Source of the DNA: JAGPCK01 sp041675505
Lineage (GTDB): Bacteria; Bacteroidota; Bacteroidia; UKL13-3
Direction of reading: 5' to 3'
Assembly (NCBI GenBank): GCA_041675505.1
Contig: JBAYTR010000018.1
Location: 17,890-81,889, forward strand
DNA: 64,000 bases
The position numbers were made by a program, and so were the translations under genes. The notes under the pieces were generated by a model. That model worked only from the letters and a program-made list of their open reading frames with translations, searched no databases and was not told the DNA's origin. Numbering within the stretch: the first letter of the stretch is position 1; the number at the start of each line of letters is the position of its first letter. Below are positions 52,059 to 60,982 of this stretch, piece by piece.

Positions 52059-53111
52059 ATGAAAAATACTTACTGGCTATGTACACTAATTATCATTTTG
52101 GGGTTTCCTCTAATTTCAATGTCGCAGTGGATTTCTTCGCCCCCTAACACATACACTTTTGATAATATTGCAATTGGCACTACATCTACTTTATCTAAAC
52201 TTGAGATACAAACTAATACAGGTGGTCTTAACAATGAATTACTCATCAATAGGATTCCTTTAGTTGGAGGAGGTACACCTTACGTTGTTCAACAACCATA
52301 CATAAAAGTAATAAATAACACTTCCACGAAATTTTTACTTAACCACAAAGGATTTTTAGGAATAAACACCGAAGACGCTGAAACCTATCTTGACATTAGA
52401 ATTCCAACATCTACAAATATAAGGTCTGCAATATTTGGAACAAAAACAACCCCGCTGAACTTCTCCTCTAAGCAGATTTTTCTAGTTAATAGACTAGCAA
52501 ATGGTGGATTCAACCCTATTAGTAAACTTAACGATAATGGGATTTTCTTTACAGATGGGCAAAACATTGTCACTGCTCCTGTTGGAGAAATGTGTACTGA
52601 TGATGAAGGCATTCCAATAGAATGCCCGCCAACTTATGAAAATGGGAGTGGTGGATTAGTAATCGGCCCTTGGAATAGTAAATCGATAACCCCATTAGGC
52701 TTGCGAATAGACGGTAATGGCTTTATTGGAGTGGGAATATCAACACCTACAGCTAAACTTCACGTTGATAATGGTGACATCTTACTCTCTCTTAACTCTG
52801 TCAATAATATTAAACTCACCAAGGAGGGTTTAATTAGAGCGCGTGAAATCAAGGTTGACCTAAATACCATACCTGATTATGTGTTTGATTCAAACTACAA
52901 TTTAATGAGCTTAGCAGAACTTGAATTATACATATCTTCAAACCACCATCTACCTGGCATACCATCATCACAAGAATATACAAACAGAGGTAGCATTGAT
53001 ATTGGTGAACTACAACTCAAACTTCTTGAAAAAGTTGAAGTACTCACTCTATATATAATTCAGCTTAAAAAGGAGAACGATGAATTAAAAAAAACACTTA
53101 ATAAACAATAA
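52059..53111 (+). CDS. Secreted tail-fibre-like protein with C-terminal coiled-coil module
   Basis: A 350-residue protein from ATG 52059; a TTG six bases earlier is possible. It has a signal (MKNTYWLCTLIIILGFPLIS, MSQ), a beta-rich body of short repeats (NIAIGTTSTLSKLEIQTNTG, GFIGVGISTPTAKLHVDNGD) and a C-terminal block NLMSLAELELYISSNHHLPG, IDIGELQLKLLEKVEVLTLY, IIQLKKENDELK. This ending is a frequent Bacteroidota surface module related to fibre trimerisation domains, without a visible Ser/Lys protease dyad. Likely displayed outside the cell. Confidence 0.78.
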   Translation: MKNTYWLCTLIIILGFPLISMSQWISSPPNTYTFDNIAIGTTSTLSKLEIQTNTGGLNNELLINRIPLVGGGTPYVVQQPYIKVINNTSTKFLLNHKGFLGINTEDAETYLDIRIPTSTNIRSAIFGTKTTPLNFSSKQIFLVNRLANGGFNPISKLNDNGIFFTDGQNIVTAPVGEMCTDDEGIPIECPPTYENGSGGLVIGPWNSKSITPLGLRIDGNGFIGVGISTPTAKLHVDNGDILLSLNSVNNIKLTKEGLIRAREIKVDLNTIPDYVFDSNYNLMSLAELELYISSNHHLPGIPSSQEYTNRGSIDIGELQLKLLEKVEVLTLYIIQLKKENDELKKTLNKQ

Positions 53112-53114
53112 GCT

Positions 53115-54728
53115 ATGATGCGATTTATAGTTGTTTATACAGTATTATTCTTTTCAATTCAAATTTGCTTTTCCCAAGTGAACCTAGTGCCAAATGGGGG
53201 GTTTGAGTATGGCAGTAATCCGCCAGCATGTTTAACAGGACTTGGGCAATGGTCAGATTTCGATGCAAACATTTCTTATTGGGAATGTGCTATGGAGAAT
53301 GCAAATTGCAAAACATTTAATCCTGGCAAATGCCCAACCCCAGATTGGTTAGATAAGACAATATGCACACTTCCTTTAGCAAATGGCACTATTCCGACAA
53401 ACTCTCCATCTAATAGATTTGTTGGGCTCTTAAAAGATAATGGTAGTTGGCACGAGGGGGTTAGGACAAGTCTCTTAACTAGTCTCGTACCTTATAAATT
53501 TTACACTATTAGAGTTAGGGTTGCAATGACTAGTAATTTTATTTCAGAGGGGGGGCGACTTAATGTCCATTTCTCAAATTTATCTGAAAATTGGAACAGT
53601 AATAGTGCAAATAGGCTTCCAAATGCAGTACAATTTATTCTTAATCAAAATAAGCCTCATGAATGGTACACTCTTGAAAAGACCTTTCTATACGAAGGTT
53701 TGCACACCGATTTAAATAATATTATATTAATTAGAGACGTAGCAGACTATGATTATAATTATATGTTGCTAGATGACGTAGAACTTTTTGAGTCCAGTTC
53801 ATTCTGTAGAAATTTCTATAAATTTGAGAATCGCAACTATATATACCCAGAAGTTTCTCAAAACGGAAATTGTTTACCCTATGAAGTAAACGATTTTATA
53901 CATGCAGGATATGACGCTGATAATCAATATACAGTTAATGGGGATGTGAAGGTAAAATTAGGAGCAAAAGTTGCTTATAAAGCCGGGGAAGAAGTTTCAT
54001 TACTGCCTGGATTCATTGTAGAACCTGGTGGAGATTTTAGAGCATACATAGCTGATTGTGGTAAAGAATGTAAATATCCAGAGTCTTTCATTAGTGAAAA
54101 TAATAACATTACAATTTGTAGCAATGGCGTTCATTGTTGGGATTTAGGTAGACCGGCTAAATATGGGGAAACATATTTATGGACGTCAGAGCCTTCTTGG
54201 GGGGTGAATTACTTGAGCTCAACTAATATATCTAATCCTAAGTTGTGCATTGATACTTATACCTTACCTGCGGATTTTGGGAATATTCGCTTTTTCTTAA
54301 ACGTAAGCAATGCGTGCAATGATAATTGCGATTGCAGCTCGCTTACAGTAAGCTATGACTTACAAGGGGCTAACAGATACGCACCTGTGATTTATGCCTC
54401 TAATACTACACCCACTAATGCAACGGGATTGTTTGAGTGTTATCTTGACCTTAGTGGCACAACAGGTAAATTTATTGTTGAAGTCTACTATACCAATTGG
54501 GATAATTATTATGACCCAATATGGACACCCTCTCCTAATGGCCCTTATACATACTATGATGGAATTGACTATAATAGAGGGAATAACTTCAGCTTTCAGT
54601 TTAATGTCCATGAAAACGGCTTTAATCACCCTCCTTTTAGATTTAAATTTCATTTTATAGCTAAAAATGCTTGCGATACTGAGCAAGGCGATGCCTGGTC
54701 TGATATATATGAATGGGTTGATGATTAA
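53115..54728 (+). CDS. Large secreted protein with coat-hanger-stack-like segment
   Basis: A 537-residue protein with signal FIVVYTVLFFSIQICFSQ. The N-terminal NLVPNGGFEYGS opens a carbohydrate-binding-like jelly-roll domain (VPYKFYTIRVRVAM, YMLLDDVELF). A middle segment with YKAGEEVSLLPGFIVEPGGD resembles the short 3-coathanger stack domain of Bacteroidota surface proteins. Many cysteines occur in the second half. It ends without an obvious sorting domain. It lies three bases after the preceding gene. Function unknown; adhesion or glycan binding is a guess. Confidence 0.75.
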   Translation: MMRFIVVYTVLFFSIQICFSQVNLVPNGGFEYGSNPPACLTGLGQWSDFDANISYWECAMENANCKTFNPGKCPTPDWLDKTICTLPLANGTIPTNSPSNRFVGLLKDNGSWHEGVRTSLLTSLVPYKFYTIRVRVAMTSNFISEGGRLNVHFSNLSENWNSNSANRLPNAVQFILNQNKPHEWYTLEKTFLYEGLHTDLNNIILIRDVADYDYNYMLLDDVELFESSSFCRNFYKFENRNYIYPEVSQNGNCLPYEVNDFIHAGYDADNQYTVNGDVKVKLGAKVAYKAGEEVSLLPGFIVEPGGDFRAYIADCGKECKYPESFISENNNITICSNGVHCWDLGRPAKYGETYLWTSEPSWGVNYLSSTNISNPKLCIDTYTLPADFGNIRFFLNVSNACNDNCDCSSLTVSYDLQGANRYAPVIYASNTTPTNATGLFECYLDLSGTTGKFIVEVYYTNWDNYYDPIWTPSPNGPYTYYDGIDYNRGNNFSFQFNVHENGFNHPPFRFKFHFIAKNACDTEQGDAWSDIYEWVDD

Positions 54729-54737
54729 AATTTTATT

Positions 54738-55655
54738 ATGAAAACAATGTTTAAATATTTATCCATTTTACTCGTCTTCTGCCTTGTATCAATAAGGTCT
54801 ATTGGGCAAAATGTTCCTAATTCAGGTTTTGAAAATTGGTATGAACCATCAGTTGGCAGGTTTGATTATTTACCTACAGGCTGGTCACTACTAAGTGGCG
54901 GTGTTGTAAGATATGATAGCACTAAAGTATGGGACAAAATTGCTTACAGCGGGAAATACTCGCTTATATTAATTAATTCATCAGAACCCGCAATACTTCA
55001 ATCAACCTTTCCTTGCAAAGCCAGGCCAAGTAAATTTTCTTTCTATTTTAAATACTGCCCATACAGTAATTTAAAGCCTAAACCGTGGGCTTACATTGAT
55101 CGTTTTGAAGTAGAGGTCGCATTATTTTCAACCGTAAATGGAAAAAGGAAAAATGTAGCATATAAAAAAAGTATTTACTACTCAGAAGAATACACAGGAT
55201 ATCCAATGAACGAATGGTCAAAGTATTCGATTCAATTAGACTACCTATTAAGTATCGTACCGGATTCAGCTTCAATTACTTTTCGCCCGACTTCTACTGG
55301 TGCACCGGCTACTTCAAGTGCACAAATTGTATTGGATGAATTAAAGTTTGAGGGAGGGGAGATTACAAGTGTAAAAAACGAAAACGCTAAGGTAAGTCAG
55401 ACTTTCTTTTTCCCAAATCCAACTAACGGAAAGGGAATTATTGAATACACAGTAATGGAACCAACAAATGCTATTATCGAAATATTCAATACTACCGGAC
55501 AATTGATATCTCAACAACATCAATCTCATGAAACTTCCGGCACAAAACAATTGCCTGTTAGTCTAATAAATTTACCACCCGGTTTTTACATCTACCGTAT
55601 TACTGCAGCTAATTCTGTGAGCACAGGAAAGATATTGCTCTCTTCAACAAAGTGA
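54738..55655 (+). CDS. Secreted PCMD/CBM-like protein with T9SS type A sorting domain
   Basis: A 305-residue protein with signal FKYLSILLVFCLVSIRSIGQ. NVPNSGFENWYEP opens a PCMD-like jelly-roll (IAYSGKYSLILIN, SKFSFYFKYCPYSN, TSSAQIVLDELKFEGG). The C-terminus is a sorting domain: FFFPNPTNGKGIIEYTVMEP, IFNTTGQLISQQ, LPPGFYIYRITA and GKILLSSTK. It is therefore a T9SS client. It overlaps the next gene by four bases (GTGA). Confidence 0.8.
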   Translation: MKTMFKYLSILLVFCLVSIRSIGQNVPNSGFENWYEPSVGRFDYLPTGWSLLSGGVVRYDSTKVWDKIAYSGKYSLILINSSEPAILQSTFPCKARPSKFSFYFKYCPYSNLKPKPWAYIDRFEVEVALFSTVNGKRKNVAYKKSIYYSEEYTGYPMNEWSKYSIQLDYLLSIVPDSASITFRPTSTGAPATSSAQIVLDELKFEGGEITSVKNENAKVSQTFFFPNPTNGKGIIEYTVMEPTNAIIEIFNTTGQLISQQHQSHETSGTKQLPVSLINLPPGFYIYRITAANSVSTGKILLSSTK

Positions 55656-56206
55656 AACACTACATTGCTTTAATAATTTCGTTATTAATTGGCATTACCT
55701 CCATTTATGCTGCAGAAAAAATACCACCAAATAAACATGCACTATTCGCTGAACTAGGTGGCAATGCACTTTTCTACACCATCAACTACGAGTACCGAAC
55801 ACCACTCCAACCTGCAATTACTTTTGCCCCCTCTGTAGGCTATACGTATTGGGGTAAAATCATTAGTCTGGAAAACATCAAACATTCATTTACTGCCAGA
55901 ACACTCTTCCTCTTTGGTAAAAAAAATCATTTTTTTGAGGCGGGTTTATGCGGCACAATTCTACCCGGAAAAGCAGTGAATGAGAGCCCCTCACCTGCTG
56001 GCTATGGATGGGTTTTAACTAATAAAAACAAGACTTATTACAACGGCAGCTTAGCGTTTGGTTACCGTTATGAATCCAAGAGCGGTTTTTTAGTACGTAT
56101 TTCCGTGTGCCCTACTATCACAAACATCTCGGACAACGTTACATTCGGCATTACGGAGAAAAAGAAATTTATCTGGGGCGGAATAGGTTTGGGCTGGTCC
56201 TTTTAG
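55652..56206 (+). CDS. Exported beta-barrel-like protein
   Basis: A 184-residue protein from GTG 55652 with signal MKHYIALIISLLIGITSIYA. The mature part looks like a short outer membrane barrel (HALFAELGGNALFYTINYEY, FAPSVGYTYWG, GSLAFGYRYESKSGFLVRIS, IWGGIGLGWSF ending in Phe). The ELGGxxLFYTINYEYR pattern is common in Bacteroidota hypothetical exported proteins. It closes the four-gene surface cluster. The function is unknown. Confidence 0.75.
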   Translation: MKHYIALIISLLIGITSIYAAEKIPPNKHALFAELGGNALFYTINYEYRTPLQPAITFAPSVGYTYWGKIISLENIKHSFTARTLFLFGKKNHFFEAGLCGTILPGKAVNESPSPAGYGWVLTNKNKTYYNGSLAFGYRYESKSGFLVRISVCPTITNISDNVTFGITEKKKFIWGGIGLGWSF

Positions 56207-56211
56207 GGTTA

Positions 56212-56718
56212 TTATTTCCTCTTAAACACCGGCACTGTAGAACAAGGTTCTCCGTACATAATGCTTTTGGCTACAGGAATAAGAATATGGGTAAGTTCCA
56301 CATACGCAAAAGTAGGCACGTCTTTATCTCCGCATCCTTTAATCACTATTCTTTTATCACGGTACTCTTCCGCATTAATTTCGGCAAGTGCTTTCTGGTA
56401 CAACATCGTCTCCAACTGCTCAAGAGAACCATAAACCACACTTGCGGCAAACGGCTGCAATGCCTGAGCCAGCAACATAAAGGCCCACTTAGGCAAAATG
56501 GCATCGGTACTGCAAAAAACAGCCACGTGTTTATCCCGGTAGTGCTCCCAGTTGTGTTCAGCAATAAAGTTTCTGAAATCTTTTTCACGCAACAGCAATC
56601 CCTGAAACAATTGGTCTTTAATATCCAATGCCACTCGCTCCCGTTTGTCCACCAATTCTTCGAGGTCAATGGTAATTAAACCGCTACTGGCAACTTTGTT
56701 TACAATCTCCTGTTCCAT
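56212..56718 (-). CDS. DUF2480 family protein
   Basis: A 168-residue cytoplasmic protein. VASSGLITIDLEELVDKRER, REKDFRNFIAEHNW, STDAILPKWAFMLLAQALQP and VIKGCGDKDVPTFAYVELT are recognisable for this Bacteroidota-restricted family of unknown function. Its ATG overlaps the pyruvate kinase stop by one base (TAATG), giving a conserved IPExxxVDY-pyk-DUF2480 unit. Confidence 0.87.
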   Translation of the reverse strand: MEQEIVNKVASSGLITIDLEELVDKRERVALDIKDQLFQGLLLREKDFRNFIAEHNWEHYRDKHVAVFCSTDAILPKWAFMLLAQALQPFAASVVYGSLEQLETMLYQKALAEINAEEYRDKRIVIKGCGDKDVPTFAYVELTHILIPVAKSIMYGEPCSTVPVFKRK

Positions 56719-58157
56719 TATTCTATCACGGTTACTTTAAGTGCATTGGTGCGGGCCTTGTTGTGTATGGGCATACTAGCAGTGTTAATTACTATCTCAT
56801 CTTTAGAAACAAATCCGGCTTTCACTAAAATGTCATTCACATCATTAAAAGTCTCATCGGTTGAAACCAGTTTGTCGTAGTAAAAAGAACGTACTCCCCA
56901 CACCAGTGCCATGCGGTTAAGTAATCTTTTGTTGGCAGTGAATATATATATATGTGCCCTGGGGCGAAATCCGGCAATTTTAAAACCGGTGTAGCCCGAT
57001 TGTGTCATGCCGGTAATGGCCGTTGCATTCAGGTGGTCACTCATGCGCACAGCTGTAAAACACACTTCATCCGACAGAAACGTGGAAGAGTTGTTTTCGG
57101 GTCGCTTACCTTTATAGTAAGGAGCATTGGTTTTTTCTTCTACCAGCTTCACAATGCGTTGCATAGCTTCCACCGCTTTAAGCGGGTACTTGCCAACAGA
57201 TGTTTCAGCACTTAACATCACCGCATCCGCACCGTCCATCACGGCATTGGCCACGTCATTGGCTTCAGCACGGGTAGGATTAGGGCTGGTAATCATACTC
57301 TCCATCATTTGGGTAGCAATAATTACCGGGCGCGAAAGTTCCAGACAACGTTTAACAATTTTTTTCTGAATGATGGGCACTTCTTCCATAGGCATTTCTA
57401 CACCCAAATCGCCACGTGCCACCATTACAGCATCTGTGGCTTGTACAATTTCTTCCAGATTTTTTACAGCTTCCGGTTTTTCAATTTTCGCTACTACATA
57501 GGCATCACTACCATGCTTTTTTATCAGCGCTTTAAGTTCATGAATGTCTTCAGCCGTGCGCACAAAGGAAAGTCCCACCCAATCTACGCCATGAGAAAGA
57601 CCAAATTCCAAATCACGTTTATCTTTTTCCGTTAAGCTGGGAATGGAGAGTTGTGTATCGGGCAGGTTAAATCCTTTTTTAGAGGAAAGCACACCACCGT
57701 ATATCACTTTCACACGTATTTTCTTTTCTCCGTCAGTGCTTAATACCTGCAGCTCCATTTTACCGTCATCCAGCAAAATGCGTTCACCTGTTTTTACATC
57801 ACGCGGCAATGCAGGGAAATCAACAGACAGCAAACGGGAGGTGCCGATGGTTTTTTCAGTAGTAACATCTAACTCCTCACCCGATTCCAATGTGATGCTG
57901 TTATTCTCCACTTCACCTATACGAAGTTTCGGACCTTGTAAATCCAGCAATATGGCTGCCGGTGTTTCCATCGCCTCATTTACTTCCTTTATATTATTGA
58001 TTACCTGCAGGTGGTCGTCATACGAGCCGTGTGAAAAATTAAGGCGGCACACATCAACGCCTGCGTTAATGAGTCCTCTTAACATGTCTACAGTATTGCA
58101 GGCAGGCCCTATAGTGGCTACTATTTTAGTGCGATTAAATTTTTGTATATTGTTCAT
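56718..58157 (-). CDS. pyk: Pyruvate kinase
   Basis: A 479-residue glycolytic enzyme that forms pyruvate and ATP from phosphoenolpyruvate and ADP. Motifs: TKIVATIGPACNTVDMLRGL, VCRLNFSHGSYDDHL, VAKIEKPEAVKNLEEIVQAT with the catalytic lysine, MVARGDLGVEMPMEEVP and RAEANDVANAVMDGADAVML. The C-terminal regulatory domain is present. Start and stop overlap both neighbours by one base. Confidence 0.95.
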   Translation of the reverse strand: MNNIQKFNRTKIVATIGPACNTVDMLRGLINAGVDVCRLNFSHGSYDDHLQVINNIKEVNEAMETPAAILLDLQGPKLRIGEVENNSITLESGEELDVTTEKTIGTSRLLSVDFPALPRDVKTGERILLDDGKMELQVLSTDGEKKIRVKVIYGGVLSSKKGFNLPDTQLSIPSLTEKDKRDLEFGLSHGVDWVGLSFVRTAEDIHELKALIKKHGSDAYVVAKIEKPEAVKNLEEIVQATDAVMVARGDLGVEMPMEEVPIIQKKIVKRCLELSRPVIIATQMMESMITSPNPTRAEANDVANAVMDGADAVMLSAETSVGKYPLKAVEAMQRIVKLVEEKTNAPYYKGKRPENNSSTFLSDEVCFTAVRMSDHLNATAITGMTQSGYTGFKIAGFRPRAHIYIFTANKRLLNRMALVWGVRSFYYDKLVSTDETFNDVNDILVKAGFVSKDEIVINTASMPIHNKARTNALKVTVIE

Positions 58158-58585
58158 TATAACATTAAATTATCTTTTGACTTAAGCTCCTCCGGGTTTA
58201 CCCACAAAGCTGTTTGTACTTGCGGAAGCGCCTTTACTTTTTTTAACAATTGAGATTCATTCAGGTTGTCAAACACCCCTCTGATTAATAACCAATAGCT
58301 GACTTGTTTCATTTCCGGAATCAGAAAATTTCCTTCCGACCGGTTTCCCAGCATAAAATATTCCAAACGTTGCTCTTCATCCTGAAATTCGAAAAGCGGG
58401 AAATAGGCCGATTCCTTCTTTTTTAACAGATGAATCTCAATATCGTCAAGCCGCTCGACAAACAAACGCAATTTGTGGTGCAATAACCAACCCAAACGAT
58501 AAACTTCTGCCGTAGTTACGATGCCCATAAGCTTAAAGTCGTAGTCTGAGTCAAGTTCAAGGAGTAGTTTTTTGGGCTGTTTCAA
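58157..58585 (-). CDS. IPExxxVDY family protein
   Basis: A 142-residue protein named after its motif, which here reads IPEMKQVSY. Other blocks are LLLELDSDYDFKLMGIVTTA and RLGWLLHHKLRLFVERLDDI. The start is uncertain: TTG 58585 places the protein at the family's usual length and leaves a 95-base divergent promoter region, whereas ATG 58660 would put the start 20 bases from acpP. The family is Bacteroidota-specific, of unknown function, and is typically beside pyk and acpP as here. Confidence 0.75.
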   Translation of the reverse strand: MKQPKKLLLELDSDYDFKLMGIVTTAEVYRLGWLLHHKLRLFVERLDDIEIHLLKKKESAYFPLFEFQDEEQRLEYFMLGNRSEGNFLIPEMKQVSYWLLIRGVFDNLNESQLLKKVKALPQVQTALWVNPEELKSKDNLML

Positions 58586-58632
58586 GGTTAAAGGGTTGCT
58601 CTTTAGGTGGTTAAATTTTTTTGTCTTTTTTA

Positions 58633-58653
58633 TGCAAATATCTGTTATTTGCA
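58633..58653. promoter_or_regulatory. Symmetrical element between IPExxxVDY-pyk and acpP
   Basis: TGCAAATA-TCTGT-TATTTGCA is a perfect inverted repeat centred in the divergent region, 27 bases before acpP. Each half resembles a -7 element on one strand, so it may set both promoters or be bound by a regulator of fatty acid synthesis. Inference only. Confidence 0.45.
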
Positions 58654-58680
58654 CAGTCATAACTAAAAAATCACACGAAT

Positions 58681-58920
58681 ATGTCAGACATTTCAACAAG
58701 AGTAAAATCAATCATCGTTGACAAGTTAGGAGTTGAAGAAGCAGAAGTAACTCCTGAAGCAAGTTTCACCAACGATCTTGGTGCCGATTCACTTGACACC
58801 GTTGAGTTGATTATGGAGTTCGAAAAAGAATTCAACATCGCTATCCCTGATGATCAGGCGGAAAAAATCGCTACTGTAGGTCAGGCCATTTCCTACATTG
58901 AGCAAAACGTAAAAGCTTAA
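58681..58920 (+). CDS. acpP: Acyl carrier protein
   Basis: A 79-residue acidic ACP. The phosphopantetheine attachment site is Ser37 in GADSLDTVELIMEFEKEF. It carries growing acyl chains in fatty acid synthesis. fabF follows 14 bases later and rnc after that, the arrangement found across Bacteroidota. Confidence 0.96.
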   Translation: MSDISTRVKSIIVDKLGVEEAEVTPEASFTNDLGADSLDTVELIMEFEKEFNIAIPDDQAEKIATVGQAISYIEQNVKA

Positions 58921-58934
58921 TTATCGCATACGGA

Positions 58935-60188
58935 ATGACTTCCAGAAGAGTGGTTATTACGGGGCTTGGTGCACTTACGCCAATTGGTAACACCCTTACA
59001 GAGTATTGGAACGGGTTAATCAATGGTGTAAGTGGCGCTGCTCCCATTACGCGTTTTGATGCCAGCAAATTCAAAACAAAATTTGCCTGCGAGGTTAAAA
59101 ATTTTGACGTACACAACTTTATTGACCGTAAAGAAGCGCGCAGAATGGACCCCTATACTCAGTACGCTTTAGTGGCTACAGATGAAGCCATTAAAGATTC
59201 AGGTATTGACGTAGAAAAAGTAAACAAAGACCGCTGTGCCGTTATTTGGGGCTCCGGTATCGGGGGCTTAACCAGTTTCTTCAAAGAAGTTATTGACTAT
59301 GCAAAGGGCGATGGAACTCCCCGTTTCAGCCCGTTTTTTATTCCGATGATGATTGCAGATATCGCCTCCGGGCATATCTCTATCCGCTACGGTTTCAGGG
59401 GAGCCAATTACACCACGGTTTCAGCCTGTGCTTCTTCTAACAACGCACTTGCTGAGGCTTTCTATTACATACGTGCCGGCAAGGCCGATGTAGTAGTAAC
59501 CGGTGGTTCTGAAGCTTGTGTTAATGAACCTGCCATGGGCGGGTTCAATTCCATGAAAGCACTTTCTGAAAGAAATGATGACCCCACCTCAGCTTCCCGC
59601 CCTTTTGACCTTGACCGCGATGGTTTTGTGTTGGGCGAAGGAGCCGGAGCCATTATTCTGGAAGATTTGGAACACGCCAAAGCACGTGGTGCAAAAATTT
59701 ATGCTGAGGTGGCCGGCTGCGGTCTATCAGCCGATGCTTACCACATTACCGCCCCGCATCCGGAAGGATTGGGTGTAATGGCTGTGGTAAAAAATGCATT
59801 GGAAGATGCCGGAATGACCACTACTGATATTGATTACGTGAATGTTCACGGCACATCTACCCCACTGGGTGATATTGCCGAAATAAAAGCCATTCAGCAA
59901 GTGTTTGGCGAACACTCTCACCAACTCAACATCAGTTCTACAAAATCAATGACCGGACATTTATTGGGCGGTGCAGGTGCTGTGGAAGCCATAGCTTCTA
60001 TTATGGCTATTAAGGAGGGCATTGTACCTCCTACCATCAACCACTTTACTGACGACCCCGCATTTGACCCGAAACTAAACTTTACCTTCAACACTGCTCA
60101 AAAACGCAACATCCGCGCTGCCATCAGCAATACTTTTGGCTTTGGCGGACATAATGTTACGTCCATCTTCAAAAAATATGAAGAGTAA
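58935..60188 (+). CDS. fabF: 3-oxoacyl-[acyl-carrier-protein] synthase II
   Basis: A 417-residue KAS II enzyme that elongates acyl-ACP with malonyl-ACP. The catalytic triad is Cys165 in TVSACASSNN, a histidine in VNVHGTSTPLGD and one in STKSMTGHLLGGAGAVEA. The C-terminal NTFGFGGHN loop is complete. It follows acpP closely and precedes rnc. Confidence 0.95.
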   Translation: MTSRRVVITGLGALTPIGNTLTEYWNGLINGVSGAAPITRFDASKFKTKFACEVKNFDVHNFIDRKEARRMDPYTQYALVATDEAIKDSGIDVEKVNKDRCAVIWGSGIGGLTSFFKEVIDYAKGDGTPRFSPFFIPMMIADIASGHISIRYGFRGANYTTVSACASSNNALAEAFYYIRAGKADVVVTGGSEACVNEPAMGGFNSMKALSERNDDPTSASRPFDLDRDGFVLGEGAGAIILEDLEHAKARGAKIYAEVAGCGLSADAYHITAPHPEGLGVMAVVKNALEDAGMTTTDIDYVNVHGTSTPLGDIAEIKAIQQVFGEHSHQLNISSTKSMTGHLLGGAGAVEAIASIMAIKEGIVPPTINHFTDDPAFDPKLNFTFNTAQKRNIRAAISNTFGFGGHNVTSIFKKYEE

Positions 60189-60214
60189 TAGTTCGTGGGT
60201 TAAGTTTTGTTCAC

Positions 60215-60982
60215 TTGATTCATAAATTCAGATTCTGGTTTAAGTGGCCTTTATTGCTGTTCTCGAAAGAGAAACGGTTTTCTTATGTAATTGCCAACAT
60301 CACCGGTTTTTGGCCGGGAAAAATATCCCTTTATCATCAGGCATTCCGTCACCACTCGGTTTCCAGTACGGTAAAAGAAAGTGGTTTTAAAAACAGCAAT
60401 GAACGTCTTGAATTTTTGGGCGACTCCATTCTGAGTGCAGTAGTAGCCGAATATCTTTTTCTCAAGTTTCCATTCAAGAATGAGGGGTTTCTAACTGAAA
60501 TGCGATCAAAGGTAGTAAGTCGTGAATCACTCAATGACCTTGCTATGAAAATGGGCGTAGATAAACTGGTGAAATACGATGTACGTCAGTTTGACAATCC
60601 GCTTAACAAACGTGCATTGTACGGAAATGCCTTTGAGGCTTTGGTAGGTGCGATTTACCTGGATTTAGGTTATGCGGCCTCCAAAAAATTTGTGTACAGC
60701 AAAATACTTCAATACCATATTGATGTAGAAAAACTGGAGTATACGGAGCGCAACTTTAAAGGTAAACTACTGGAGTGGGCACAAAAAAATAACAAATCAC
60801 TGGAGTTTGAATTAATTGAAGAAGTGCGCAGCGGCAAAATGAAACTTTACAAAATAAAGGTTCAGGTAGACGGAGAGGAATGTGGCATTGGGGAAGATTA
60901 CTCCAAGAAAAAAGCAGAACAGATTGCTGCCGAAAAAGCATGCGAAAAACTATCCATTTTTGATGGCGGCAAAACCGTTTGA
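60215..60982 (+). CDS. rnc: Ribonuclease III
   Basis: A 255-residue double-strand RNA endonuclease. The signature NERLEFLGDSILSAVVAEYL supplies the catalytic Glu and Asp, GNAFEALVGAIYLDLG the second acidic set, and the C-terminal ~70 residues form a dsRNA-binding domain (NFKGKLLEWAQKNNKSLEFE, YSKKKAEQIAAEKACEKL). The start is TTG 60215; no ATG is available near the N-terminus. It ends flush with the convergent secreted phosphodiesterase gene. Confidence 0.93.
   Translation: MIHKFRFWFKWPLLLFSKEKRFSYVIANITGFWPGKISLYHQAFRHHSVSSTVKESGFKNSNERLEFLGDSILSAVVAEYLFLKFPFKNEGFLTEMRSKVVSRESLNDLAMKMGVDKLVKYDVRQFDNPLNKRALYGNAFEALVGAIYLDLGYAASKKFVYSKILQYHIDVEKLEYTERNFKGKLLEWAQKNNKSLEFELIEEVRSGKMKLYKIKVQVDGEECGIGEDYSKKKAEQIAAEKACEKLSIFDGGKTV

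Noticed and set aside
56107..56679. 190-codon plus-strand frame after the barrel gene
   Set aside because: It starts inside the barrel gene in another frame and runs antisense to the DUF2480 gene; no signal or domain.
58586..58711. Longer N-terminus for the IPExxxVDY protein
   Set aside because: Upstream starts would run into the acpP promoter or coding region, and the added residues do not fit the family.
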